Of a DNA stretch of 46,063 nt, positions 38,629 to 46,063 are shown one piece after another. This DNA is from Bacteroidota bacterium (GTDB lineage Bacteria > Bacteroidota > Bacteroidia > Bacteroidales > B18-G4): positions 1 to 46,063 of the forward strand of contig JABMQZ010000214.1 of the NCBI GenBank assembly GCA_013202965.1, in the 5' to 3' direction. Below the pieces are notes generated by a model that worked only from the letters and a program-made list of their open reading frames with translations, made no database searches and was not told the DNA's origin. The stretch's first letter is position 1; each line of letters opens with the position of its first letter. The position numbers and the translations under genes were made by a program.

Positions 38629-39246
38629 TTATGGGTTTTTGAAAAATTCCATCATCATCAATAACACAGTGATATATTCTGCCAGTCTTTCACGCATATG
38701 TTTCAGGGCTTTTGACATCTGGGCCTCCACTGTTTTAATGGAGATCTTCAGTTCGTCGGCAATTTCCTGGTATTTCATATGCTCATGCCTGTTTTTCAGA
38801 AAGACCTCCCTGCATTTTTCCGGCAGTTCGCTGGTGGCTTCTTCAATCTTAATTTTTAATTCCTCCGCAATGAGATGATCCTGCTCCATGTAGTTGTTGT
38901 GCGGATCAAGACCTTCAAATTCGATCAGGCTCCGGTCAAATTTTTTATTATCCCTGAGGTGATTGATGCAGCGGTTCTTTACCGTGGTGCTGAGATATGA
39001 TTTCAGGGATCCGGCGGGGTCGATCGTGTCCCTTTTTTCCCAGAGGTTGACAAATGATTCCTGCACGATCTCTTTTGCAAGATCGTGATCTTTAATATAT
39101 TGCAATGCAAAAAAGCACAATCCCCTGAAGTTTTTCCTGAAGTGGTCTTCAAAGGTTTTCCTGTCAAGCCCGCCTGCGTTTATATGTCTTGTCTTTCCCA
39201 GGGTTATTGGTGTTTTTGGGTTTTGCAAAGGCAATAGAAGTCCCAA
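38629..39246 (-). CDS. ECF RNA polymerase sigma-70 factor (FecI-like)
   Basis: 205 residues from TTG 39246. No ATG occurs in the N-terminal region, so the exact start is uncertain; the conserved part begins at about residue 30 (FEDHFRKNFRGLCFFALQYIKDHDLAKEIVQESFVNLWEKRD, sigma region 2). Region 4 follows (ELPEKCREVFLKNRHEHMKYQEIADELKISIKTVEAQMSKALKHMRERL). It directs RNA polymerase to the TonB operon when released by FecR. First gene of the leftward operon, divergent from the T9SS cargo cluster. Confidence 0.9.
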   Translation of the reverse strand: MGLLLPLQNPKTPITLGKTRHINAGGLDRKTFEDHFRKNFRGLCFFALQYIKDHDLAKEIVQESFVNLWEKRDTIDPAGSLKSYLSTTVKNRCINHLRDNKKFDRSLIEFEGLDPHNNYMEQDHLIAEELKIKIEEATSELPEKCREVFLKNRHEHMKYQEIADELKISIKTVEAQMSKALKHMRERLAEYITVLLMMMEFFKNP

Positions 39247-39326
39247 GGTACAGGAAAATAACGAAAAAAGGTGTTTGAGAATTGTGCGCGGAGACTCACA
39301 GGCCCCCTGGCTATCCGCACCTACGC

Positions 39327-39357
39327 TTGCAGAATGTTCGTTTTATTTGTATCTTAG
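39327..39357 (+). promoter_or_regulatory. Candidate promoter of the T9SS cargo array
   Basis: TTG at 39327-39329 and TATCTTAG at 39350-39357, 20 nt apart, near-consensus for the Bacteroidetes -33/-7 promoter. The start codon of the first cargo gene is 40 bp downstream. Confidence 0.4.
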
Positions 39358-39396
39358 CCGTATTGGGGATTACGATACACGCTAAAGGACAACATC

Positions 39397-41448
39397 ATGG
39401 ATTATAAAGTTTACTGTCAACGGCAGATGAAAAGGGCATTAAAAGGGCTGTTTTTATGCCTCATGACGGCATTGCTGATGCCTCAAACACTGTCTGCTCA
39501 ATCCTGTCTTCCTGAAGGGATCACATTCACAACACAGGCGCAGATTGATTGGTTTCAGTATAATTATCCCAATTGTACTGAAATTGAGGGATTTGTCCAT
39601 ATATTCGGAGATAATATCTACAACCTTAATGGTTTAAGTGTGTTGACTTCAATAGGAGGAGATTTTCTTATCCATGAGACAACATTAAACAGCTTGTCAG
39701 GATTAGAGAATTTGACAACCGTAGGAGGAGATGCCTCCATTTATGAGTCAACATTAAATAGCCTGTCAGGGCTTGATAATTTAACAACTGTTGGTGGTGA
39801 CTTTTGGATTGGAGAAAATGGATCACTCCCCTATCTCAATGGTTTGGGCAATCTTACATCAATAGGAGGATCATTCAAGATCTATTGGAATAGCTTATCG
39901 AGTTTAGATGGCATTGATAAATTGAATAACATAGGTGGGGATTTAAATATTAATCGTAATAATAGTCTCCAAAGCTTAAGTGGCTTAGATAGTTTAGAGT
40001 CGATAGGAGGTAATCTTTACATTGAAAGGAGTGGGGGATTAACAAATTTACAAGGTTTGGGAAACCTATCAAGTGTAGATGGAAATATGGTTTTTACGTG
40101 GAATTTTTCATTGATAAACTTTGAAGGATTATCTGATCTATATTCAATTGGTAACAGGCTCTACGTAGAGGATAATGAATCGTTGATGAACTTTGAAGGA
40201 TTAAATAATCTTTATTCAATTGGTGGTGATGTTTTCATTGAACAATATGGTGGTAATGCCCTGAATAGTTTGTCAGGGATGGATAACCTACATTTTGTTG
40301 GTGGAGATTTTTGGTTGAAGTATATTTCATCTCTTATTGACTTATCAGGATTGGACAGCCTAACTACCATTGAGGGAGCATTAAAAATTTGGTATTGTAA
40401 TGAATTAAAGAACTTATCAGGATTAAATAATCTTACTTCAGTTGGGGGTTTTGATATATATAAGTGTCCAATGGTAAAGGAATTGACTGCCCTTCAAAAT
40501 CTCGTTCTTTGCAGAGGCAGCTTTACACTTGGAGAGATTGACTCACTACCCGATTTAATGGGGCTAAACAACCTTATATCAGTGGGGGGGTGGCTTCAAA
40601 TTCATAGTATTCCCCAATTAACTGATTTATCAGGACTTGAAAGCCTTGATACTATTGGAGGTTTACAAATTGTAGGTAATGAATCTTTAGTCAACCTTTC
40701 AGGATTGGATTTTGAGTCTTCTTCAATAAGTATTCTTCGGATTGGATTTAACGATGTATTGAATGACTTGTCCCCCCTTGAAGTCATTACCAATGTTAAG
40801 TTTAGTGTTAGTATTGATGATAACCTTGCATTGGAAAACCTTTCAGGCATGCACAATATTGATTCTGTTGGTTCGATTGTTATTGAAAATAATGCTAAAT
40901 TGAATACACTTGAACATCTAAGCAATATCTCAGCCTTGGATGAGGGATGGTTTTATATAATTGGAAACGACAGCCTTACATCTTTGTCAGGACTTGACAA
41001 TATTGATGCATCCTCAATCCTCGCATTAATGATAAAAGACAACCCTTTATTATCTACCTGTGAAATAAGCAGTGTTTGTAATTATCTTCTTATTCCTAAT
41101 GGATATGTAGAGATTCATAATAATGCTGTTGGATGCAATAATCAAGCTGAAGTGGAGGAAGCATGTACTGTCAGCATCCCTGAACAGCGATCAGATCCCC
41201 TACTGTCGATCTACCCCAACCCCTTCACCACCTCCACCACCATCGAGTACGAACTGACCGAACTCTCCCACGTTCAGCTTACTATTTACAATGCGATCGG
41301 AGAAGTGGTATATAAGGCTGTGGATCGCATATTATCTCAAGGCAGTCACACAGTCACATGGTCTCCACGTCTCCTCCCAGGGGGCTTGTATTATGCTGTG
41401 CTGAGGAGTGAGGAAGGGGTGAGTGTTGTAAAAATGATAAAACAATGA
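39397..41448 (+). CDS. T9SS-exported leucine-rich-repeat protein (cargo 1)
   Basis: 683 residues; ATG 39397 or 39427. A signal peptide ends near LSAQ (about residue 35). Then comes the shared entry motif CLPEGITFTTQAQID ... YPNCTEIEG and about 23-residue repeats of the form LSGLDNLTTVGGDFWI, each with an Ile/Val-rich strand and an Asn turn, similar to Receptor-L/leucine-rich repeats (about 50-590). A type A sorting domain (about 605-683: YPNPFTTSTTIEYEL ... LTIYNAIGEVVY ... GGLYYAVLRSEE) ends the protein. The T9SS cleaves and anchors such cargo at the surface. The stop codon overlaps the next start (ATGA). Likely an adhesin or ligand-binding surface protein; the role is inferred. Confidence 0.85.
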   Translation: MDYKVYCQRQMKRALKGLFLCLMTALLMPQTLSAQSCLPEGITFTTQAQIDWFQYNYPNCTEIEGFVHIFGDNIYNLNGLSVLTSIGGDFLIHETTLNSLSGLENLTTVGGDASIYESTLNSLSGLDNLTTVGGDFWIGENGSLPYLNGLGNLTSIGGSFKIYWNSLSSLDGIDKLNNIGGDLNINRNNSLQSLSGLDSLESIGGNLYIERSGGLTNLQGLGNLSSVDGNMVFTWNFSLINFEGLSDLYSIGNRLYVEDNESLMNFEGLNNLYSIGGDVFIEQYGGNALNSLSGMDNLHFVGGDFWLKYISSLIDLSGLDSLTTIEGALKIWYCNELKNLSGLNNLTSVGGFDIYKCPMVKELTALQNLVLCRGSFTLGEIDSLPDLMGLNNLISVGGWLQIHSIPQLTDLSGLESLDTIGGLQIVGNESLVNLSGLDFESSSISILRIGFNDVLNDLSPLEVITNVKFSVSIDDNLALENLSGMHNIDSVGSIVIENNAKLNTLEHLSNISALDEGWFYIIGNDSLTSLSGLDNIDASSILALMIKDNPLLSTCEISSVCNYLLIPNGYVEIHNNAVGCNNQAEVEEACTVSIPEQRSDPLLSIYPNPFTTSTTIEYELTELSHVQLTIYNAIGEVVYKAVDRILSQGSHTVTWSPRLLPGGLYYAVLRSEEGVSVVKMIKQ

Positions 41449-43586
41449 GAACGAAGCTAAAATATCTGTTATTGACTCTTATCATACTGGCGGTAGGGCA
41501 ATCAAAGATTGTCTCGCAATCATGCCTACCAGAGGGTATCACCTTCACAACCCAATCCCAGATTGACAGCTTTCAGATTAATTACCCTAATTGTATAGAG
41601 GTTGAGGGTTATGCAACTATTGAAGGAAGTGATATTACTAACCTAAATGGTCTGAGTATGATTACTGCTTTTAATGGGGGATTGATTTTAAGGGGAAATG
41701 ATAGCTTAGTCAATTTGGTTGGTTTGGGAAATGTGAGTTTTATAGACAACAATCTTATTATTGAAAATAATCCATCACTTGTAAACTTAAATGGGTTGGA
41801 AGGACTATTAAATATTGGCGGAAGTCTGATTATCGGGACTTTAGAAAACTATAATGGGAATACCACACTTGTCAGCTTAAGTGGTATCGATAATCTAACC
41901 TCTATCGGATCGGATCTTAAAATTCAATATAATTATAATCTTTCCACAATATCAAGCCTTGGTAATGTTTCATTTGTAGGGGGTAATATACTGATAACAT
42001 GGAATCTATCCCTCCCCAATATTGCAGGCTTGGAGAATATTAGCAAAGTAAATGGCGATTTATTATTCGATGAAAACAGAGTCCTCAATAACATGTCTTC
42101 TCTGAGTAATATATCAGTTATTCAAGGTGATTTTAAATTAACCCAATGTGATTCATTATATACACTATTTGGATTGAATAACATTGATACCATTGGGGGT
42201 AGTTTTTGGTTAAGCTGTGAATCTGTAATTAGTATATCTGATTTAGGAAATATTTCGCATATAGGAGGAGACTTACGGTTTGTGGGGAATTACGCATTGA
42301 ACAATTTATTGGGTCTTGAAGGTTTATCTTCCATTGATGGAGATGTACTGATCAATGTTAATGGGATAAGCAATTTTAGAGGCTTGGATAATATCGGTAC
42401 AATTGGTGGTAGTCTTACGATTACAGGGAATTATTACCTTGATAGCTTATCAGGCTTAAACAATCTGACTTCTATTGGAGAAGATCTTTCAATAAAACAA
42501 TGCACCAACCTTAAGAGTTTATCAGGTCTTGATAGTTTACAAAATGTCGGAGGGGATGTCTCAATAGAAAAAGTTAATATTTTGCCAAATCTGCAAGGAT
42601 TGGAAGGCTTGAATAGAATTCAGGGAAACTTAAAAATAGGCACTTTTTTATATAACTCCAATGATTCACTGACAAATTTTTTAGGCTTGGAAAATCTTGC
42701 CATCGTTCAGGGGGATATTGAAATACTCGATAATGGTTCTCTTATAGATTTTGAAGGACTTACGAGCTTGGATTCGGTCATGGGTGGAATTAAGATTGTT
42801 AGAAACCATTCTTTGGTCAATTTGAACGGGTTAAGTAGTTTATGTTACGTTGGTGATTTTATATTTATTAATAATAACAGTGCTTTAGAATCCTTGGAGG
42901 GGATTGAAAGTCTGCATAGGGTTGATGGAGATTTGATAATAGGAGATTATGATGGGGGGAATTCCCATTTAAATACTCTTAATGGGCTAAATAATTTGGA
43001 TTCTGTAGGAGGGCATATTGTCATCAGAAATAATGATAATCTCTCAAGTTTGGAGGCTTTAGGGGAGGTTGTATACCTTGGGTTGGGGCTTGGAATTATT
43101 GAGAATCAATCCTTACCGAGCCTTTATGGTCTTGAGAACATACCAGGTGGTTCTATAAGTCAATTGCGCATCGAAGATAATACAAGCCTTGAGACTTGTG
43201 AAGTTCAAAGCATCTGCGACTACTTGCAAATACCATATGGTATTACAACAATTGAAAATAATCATACGGGATGCAATAGCGAGCAAGAGGTAATAGATGC
43301 TTGTACTGTTGGCACACCCGAACAGCCATCAGAACCTCAACTATCCACCTACCCCAACCCCTTTACCACCTCTACCACGATAGAGTATGAACTGACAGAA
43401 CCCTCCCGAGTACAACTAACCATTTACAATGCGATCGGAGAAGAGGTGTATAAGGTTGAGGATCGCATGATGCCTCAGGGGAAGCATAGCTTCACATGGA
43501 ATCCTGAAGGACTGCCTGAAGGCTTGTATTATGCTGTGTTGAGGAGTAAGGAAAGTGTGGCGGTTGTGAAGATGATAAAACAATAA
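41445..43586 (+). CDS. T9SS-exported leucine-rich-repeat protein (cargo 2)
   Basis: 713 residues. Signal peptide MRTKLKYLLLTLIILAVGQSKIVSQ. The same CLPEGITFTTQSQID ... YPNCIEVEG entry as cargo 1, then about two dozen leucine-rich units (for example LSGIDNLTSIGSDLKI, LGNVSFVGGNILI). The sorting domain begins at about 635 (YPNPFTTSTTIEYELTEPSRVQLTIYNAIGEEVYK). The start overlaps the stop of cargo 1 by 4 bp, so the two are translationally coupled. The body is AT-rich while the sorting-domain DNA is more GC-rich, as in cargo 1. Confidence 0.85.
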   Translation: MRTKLKYLLLTLIILAVGQSKIVSQSCLPEGITFTTQSQIDSFQINYPNCIEVEGYATIEGSDITNLNGLSMITAFNGGLILRGNDSLVNLVGLGNVSFIDNNLIIENNPSLVNLNGLEGLLNIGGSLIIGTLENYNGNTTLVSLSGIDNLTSIGSDLKIQYNYNLSTISSLGNVSFVGGNILITWNLSLPNIAGLENISKVNGDLLFDENRVLNNMSSLSNISVIQGDFKLTQCDSLYTLFGLNNIDTIGGSFWLSCESVISISDLGNISHIGGDLRFVGNYALNNLLGLEGLSSIDGDVLINVNGISNFRGLDNIGTIGGSLTITGNYYLDSLSGLNNLTSIGEDLSIKQCTNLKSLSGLDSLQNVGGDVSIEKVNILPNLQGLEGLNRIQGNLKIGTFLYNSNDSLTNFLGLENLAIVQGDIEILDNGSLIDFEGLTSLDSVMGGIKIVRNHSLVNLNGLSSLCYVGDFIFINNNSALESLEGIESLHRVDGDLIIGDYDGGNSHLNTLNGLNNLDSVGGHIVIRNNDNLSSLEALGEVVYLGLGLGIIENQSLPSLYGLENIPGGSISQLRIEDNTSLETCEVQSICDYLQIPYGITTIENNHTGCNSEQEVIDACTVGTPEQPSEPQLSTYPNPFTTSTTIEYELTEPSRVQLTIYNAIGEEVYKVEDRMMPQGKHSFTWNPEGLPEGLYYAVLRSKESVAVVKMIKQ

Positions 43587-43598
43587 AGAATAAAGAAC

Positions 43599-44519
43599 AT
43601 GGAACATGGAATAAGAATAAGAACGGTTATACTACTTTGGTTGCTTTTCTCGGGAGTTTCAAGCCTACAAGCACAGTCCGCAGGGGATATTGATACTCTG
43701 TCCCAATGGAGGGTGGATGTATCATGGGGTAGTCCGCAGGGGATGTTCTATGGGTATTCCAAGTACTACATTGCAGGAGATACATTGATTGATTCTCACC
43801 AATATTTCCAAGTGTATTCGTCAGGGTATTCATATTGGTATTACGGTGGTCCTCCGCCAAACTATAACTACTTTGACGTCTACCATGCTCCTCTTCGAGA
43901 AGAGAATAATATATGGTATACAGTTGACGATAACAACCATGATGTGCTTCTGTTTGACTTTACACTGAATGTTGGAGATACTGTTGATTCATACGCTAAT
44001 CAGATGGGAGAGATCATTGTTATTGATTCTATTGATACGATTCAGGTTGATGGAGAAAGTAAGCAAAGATTTCATCTGAGTTGTGATTTCGGGGCAGAGT
44101 ACATAATAGAGGATATTGGAGCAACTACAGGCTTATGGGAGTCTCTCACATGGTTTGAGAATCATTCGATACTACATTGCTTTGCGAAGGACTTTGTACC
44201 ATTATGGATAAACCCTGAATCAGGATCATGCGATCTTTCAGTGAGGATAGATGAGCCTGAAGTAGTAGATAATCTGTCGATCTACCCCAACCCCTTCAAC
44301 ACCACCTCCACCATCGAGTACGAACTGACCGAACCCTCCCATGTTCAACTTACCATATACAATGCCATAGGAGAGACGATTTATGTGGCTGAGGATGGTA
44401 TGATGCCACAAGGTAAGCATACTTTCATATGGAGTCCTGAAAGGCTTCCTGAGGGCATGTATTATGCTGTGCTGAGGAGTGAGGAAGGGGTTTCGGTTGT
44501 AAAGATGATAAAACAATAA
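43599..44519 (+). CDS. T9SS-exported protein without leucine-rich repeats (cargo 3)
   Basis: 306 residues. Signal peptide to about residue 26 (VILLWLLFSGVSSLQAQ). The body (about 27-228) is rich in Tyr, Asp and Trp (FYGYSKYYIAG, SSGYSYWYYGGPPPNYNYFDVY, VLLFDFTLNVGDTVDSY) with no recognisable domain. A sorting domain of the same type as its neighbours ends it (about 230-306: IYPNPFNTTSTIEYELTEPSHVQLTIYNAIGETIY). It sits 12 bp after cargo 2 and 7 bp before cargo 4, so it is part of the same operon. A different body with the same export tail suggests modular cargo assembly. Confidence 0.82.
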   Translation: MEHGIRIRTVILLWLLFSGVSSLQAQSAGDIDTLSQWRVDVSWGSPQGMFYGYSKYYIAGDTLIDSHQYFQVYSSGYSYWYYGGPPPNYNYFDVYHAPLREENNIWYTVDDNNHDVLLFDFTLNVGDTVDSYANQMGEIIVIDSIDTIQVDGESKQRFHLSCDFGAEYIIEDIGATTGLWESLTWFENHSILHCFAKDFVPLWINPESGSCDLSVRIDEPEVVDNLSIYPNPFNTTSTIEYELTEPSHVQLTIYNAIGETIYVAEDGMMPQGKHTFIWSPERLPEGMYYAVLRSEEGVSVVKMIKQ

Positions 44520-44526
44520 TTTGCAT

Positions 44527-45903
44527 ATGAAATATCTATCAATAGTGTTGGTTCTGTTACTGTGTTGGCATCCAAGGCTAACATCTCAGCCTTGTATTCC
44601 TGATAGCATAGTGTTCAACACACAAAGTGAAATTGATAGCTTTCAGATAATTTATCCTAATTGCGCTGAGATTGAAGGTGACGTTTGGATCATGGGTTTT
44701 AATTCGATCAAAAATCTTATTGGATTAAGTGTGATAAACACAATTGGTGGAGACCTCCAAATCAGATACAACGATAGTCTAACAAATTTATCAGGATTGG
44801 ATAATGTGGCAATAATAGGGGGGAATGTAATAATATCTCAAAACAATACATTAACAAACTTATCAGGGGTGGATAATGTCTCAATAATAGAAGGGAGTTT
44901 AGGAATATCTCAAAACCCTACGTTAACAAGTTTGGAAGGATTGAATTATCTTTCTTCAGTTGGGGATGACCTTGTAATTGGTTATAATGATTCCCTGTTG
45001 GATTTAGCTGATTTTGATAACCTTAACAACATTGGTGGAAACATCGTAATATTTTTTAACAACAATCTTTCAAGCCTTACAGGATTAGATAACCTCACAA
45101 TTATCTCAGGAAACCTTCAGGTTTTTTTCAATTCATCTCTTACTAATTTAGTAGGACTTAACAGTATTACAACCATTAACGGCATACTTCTTCTCCATAA
45201 TAATAATATGCTCGAAAACCTTGTAGGATTGGAAGAAGTCGTTTCAATTGGAGAAGGGATTAGTATTCACGATAACAATAATTTGTTAAGCCTTGCAGGG
45301 CTTGAAGGTGTTACATCAAATGGAGGGGATATTTTTATTGCAAAGAACGATCAATTGGCTGAAATAAGTTCACTTATTAACCTGTTGACAATTGACGACA
45401 GGATAGTTATTAGTGAAAATAATTCTCTCACAAGTTTAGTAGGTCTTAATAACATAGATGCAAACACAATTGATTACTTATATATAGGCGACAACAACCT
45501 ATTAACTACCTGTGAAGTGCAAAGTGTTTGTAACTATCTTTCCGTGCCAAATGCCACTTCTGAAATTCATGATAATACTCAGGGATGCAATAATGAACAG
45601 GAGGTTGAAAGCGCATGTGAGTCTGTCGGCATTCCTGAATCGAGTAAAGATCCTCAGGTATCCACCTTCCCCAACCCCTTCACCCCCTCCACAACCATCG
45701 GGTACGAACTGTCTGAACCCTCGCATGTTAAGCTAACAATATACAATGCTATCGGAGAAGTGGTATATAAGGCTGTGGATCGCATATTATCTCAAGGCAG
45801 TCACACAGTCACATGGTCTCCACGTCTCCTCCCAGGGGGCATGTATTATGCTGTGCTGAGGAGTGAGGAGGGGGTGAGTGTTGTGAAGATGGTGAAGCAG
45901 TAA
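44527..45903 (+). CDS. T9SS-exported leucine-rich-repeat protein (cargo 4)
   Basis: 458 residues from ATG 44527; TTG 44521 lies in frame two codons upstream. Signal peptide MKYLSIVLVLLLCWHPRLTSQ. Entry motif CIPDSIVFNTQSEIDSFQ ... YPNCAEIEG as in cargos 1 and 2. Leucine-rich units (LSGLDNVAIIGGNVIIS, LVGLNSITTINGILLLH) run to about 335. The sorting domain covers about 380-458. A 135-bp stretch of that domain (45751-45885) is almost identical to cargo 1 (41296-41430), far closer than the rest of the two genes. Last complete gene before an insertion sequence. Confidence 0.85.
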   Translation: MKYLSIVLVLLLCWHPRLTSQPCIPDSIVFNTQSEIDSFQIIYPNCAEIEGDVWIMGFNSIKNLIGLSVINTIGGDLQIRYNDSLTNLSGLDNVAIIGGNVIISQNNTLTNLSGVDNVSIIEGSLGISQNPTLTSLEGLNYLSSVGDDLVIGYNDSLLDLADFDNLNNIGGNIVIFFNNNLSSLTGLDNLTIISGNLQVFFNSSLTNLVGLNSITTINGILLLHNNNMLENLVGLEEVVSIGEGISIHDNNNLLSLAGLEGVTSNGGDIFIAKNDQLAEISSLINLLTIDDRIVISENNSLTSLVGLNNIDANTIDYLYIGDNNLLTTCEVQSVCNYLSVPNATSEIHDNTQGCNNEQEVESACESVGIPESSKDPQVSTFPNPFTPSTTIGYELSEPSHVKLTIYNAIGEVVYKAVDRILSQGSHTVTWSPRLLPGGMYYAVLRSEEGVSVVKMVKQ

Positions 45904-45914
45904 AATAATCGAGC

Positions 45915-45938
45915 ATGAAACATGGAATAAAAGTACTA
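45915..45938 (+). pseudogene. Possible start of a fifth cargo gene cut by an insertion sequence
   Basis: ATG AAA CAT GGA ATA AAA GTA CTA (M-K-H-G-I-K-V-L) resembles the start of cargo 3 (M-E-H-G-I-R-I-R), and the surrounding DNA AACATGGAATAA is shared (43606-43617 versus 45919-45930). The resemblance stops at TA 45937-45938, where the insertion-sequence-like sequence begins. Too short to be sure. Confidence 0.3.
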
Positions 45939-46063
45939 GTGCCATGTCAACTTGATAATGTCTGTTTTATTTTGTATATTGCAGGCAAAAACGATGGTTC
46001 GATACAAGGTTACACTTATAAAAGAAGAGCGTGAGCAACTGCAATCTGTTATGGGCAAAGGGA
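45939..46063 (+). mobile_element. Left end of an IS630-like insertion sequence (partial)
   Basis: From 45939 the sequence (GTGCCATGTCAACTTG...) leads into a transposase start at 45994. IS630 elements insert at TA, and TA immediately precedes the inferred end. The right end is outside the window, so the inverted repeat cannot be verified. Confidence 0.5.
45994..46063 (+). CDS. IS630-family transposase, N-terminal fragment
   Basis: ATG 45994 opens M-V-R-Y-K-V-T-L-I-K-E-E-R-E-Q-L-Q and continues to the window edge (23 residues). This is the characteristic opening (MVRYKVTLTKEER-like) of IS630-type helix-turn-helix transposases, which precedes the DNA-binding region. The catalytic DDE core is beyond the window. 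Confidence 0.65.
   Translation, partial: MVRYKVTLIKEEREQLQSVMGKG

Noticed and set aside
39397-45903. Repetitive DNA in the cargo genes considered as a CRISPR or tandem-repeat array
   Set aside because: The repeats are at protein level (about 23 residues), diverged in DNA, and lie in intact reading frames; no unit-spacer pattern is present.
45915-46054. Open frame reading from ATG 45915 into the insertion sequence and stopping at TGA near 46052
   Set aside because: Beyond codon 8 the frame follows IS DNA in a different frame from the transposase; it is a by-product of the junction, not a gene.

Overview
The window is chromosomal DNA of an uncultured-type member of the phylum Bacteroidota (Bacteroidia/Marinilabiliales-like by overall feel; rank below phylum is inference). 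The evidence is type IX secretion (T9SS) C-terminal sorting domains on several proteins, a GldH-like lipoprotein, PCMD-like domains, a FecI/FecR/TonB-receptor/DUF4249 operon, rare Shine-Dalgarno sequences, and exact matches to the Bacteroidetes -7 element TAnnTTTG upstream of many genes. No rRNA, tRNA or CRISPR was found, and no gene-free stretch exceeds about 230 bp.

Layout. 1-6.2 kb: cell-surface polysaccharide region (unknown partial gene, polysaccharide deacetylase, FemAB-like transferase, sugar transferase, a four-helix-bundle gene bounded by inverted repeats, Wzi-like outer-membrane protein). 6.3-9.2 kb: secreted C69 dipeptidase and a membrane-anchored coiled-coil protein. 9.2-13.1 kb: exosortase-family protein, RNase HI, GldH-like lipoprotein, RibF, Asd. 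13.1-19.4 kb: lamin-tail secreted protein, a three-gene surface operon (T9SS PCMD-like protein, FN3/PCMD lipoprotein, beta-barrel) and a small secreted regulatory-domain protein. 19.6-27.5 kb: mostly housekeeping (a ureohydrolase with an eroded metal site, TopA, MiaB, hotdog thioesterase, MscS channel, unknown secreted protein). 27.5-32.0 kb: a TPR histidine kinase and LuxR-type response regulator separated by four small genes, one a 29-residue membrane peptide with its own SD sequence and terminator. 32.2-39.2 kb: a leftward operon of ECF sigma factor, FecR, TonB receptor, DUF4249 lipoprotein and two related lipoproteins, ending at a strong terminator. 39.4-46.1 kb: a rightward array of T9SS cargo proteins, three with long leucine-rich repeat bodies, cut at its right edge by the start of an IS630-like insertion sequence.

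The most unusual feature runs through the left 27 kb: degenerate tandem arrays with a strict 7-nt period (mostly GGNNNNN-type units) or 8-nt period (GANNNNNN or AGTCNNNN-type units). They sit right at the 3' ends of at least nine genes, sometimes supply the stop codon, lie in frame inside two genes, and flank the four-helix-bundle gene as inverted copies. This looks like an active process inserting or expanding short-period DNA at gene ends; I know of no named system that it matches.
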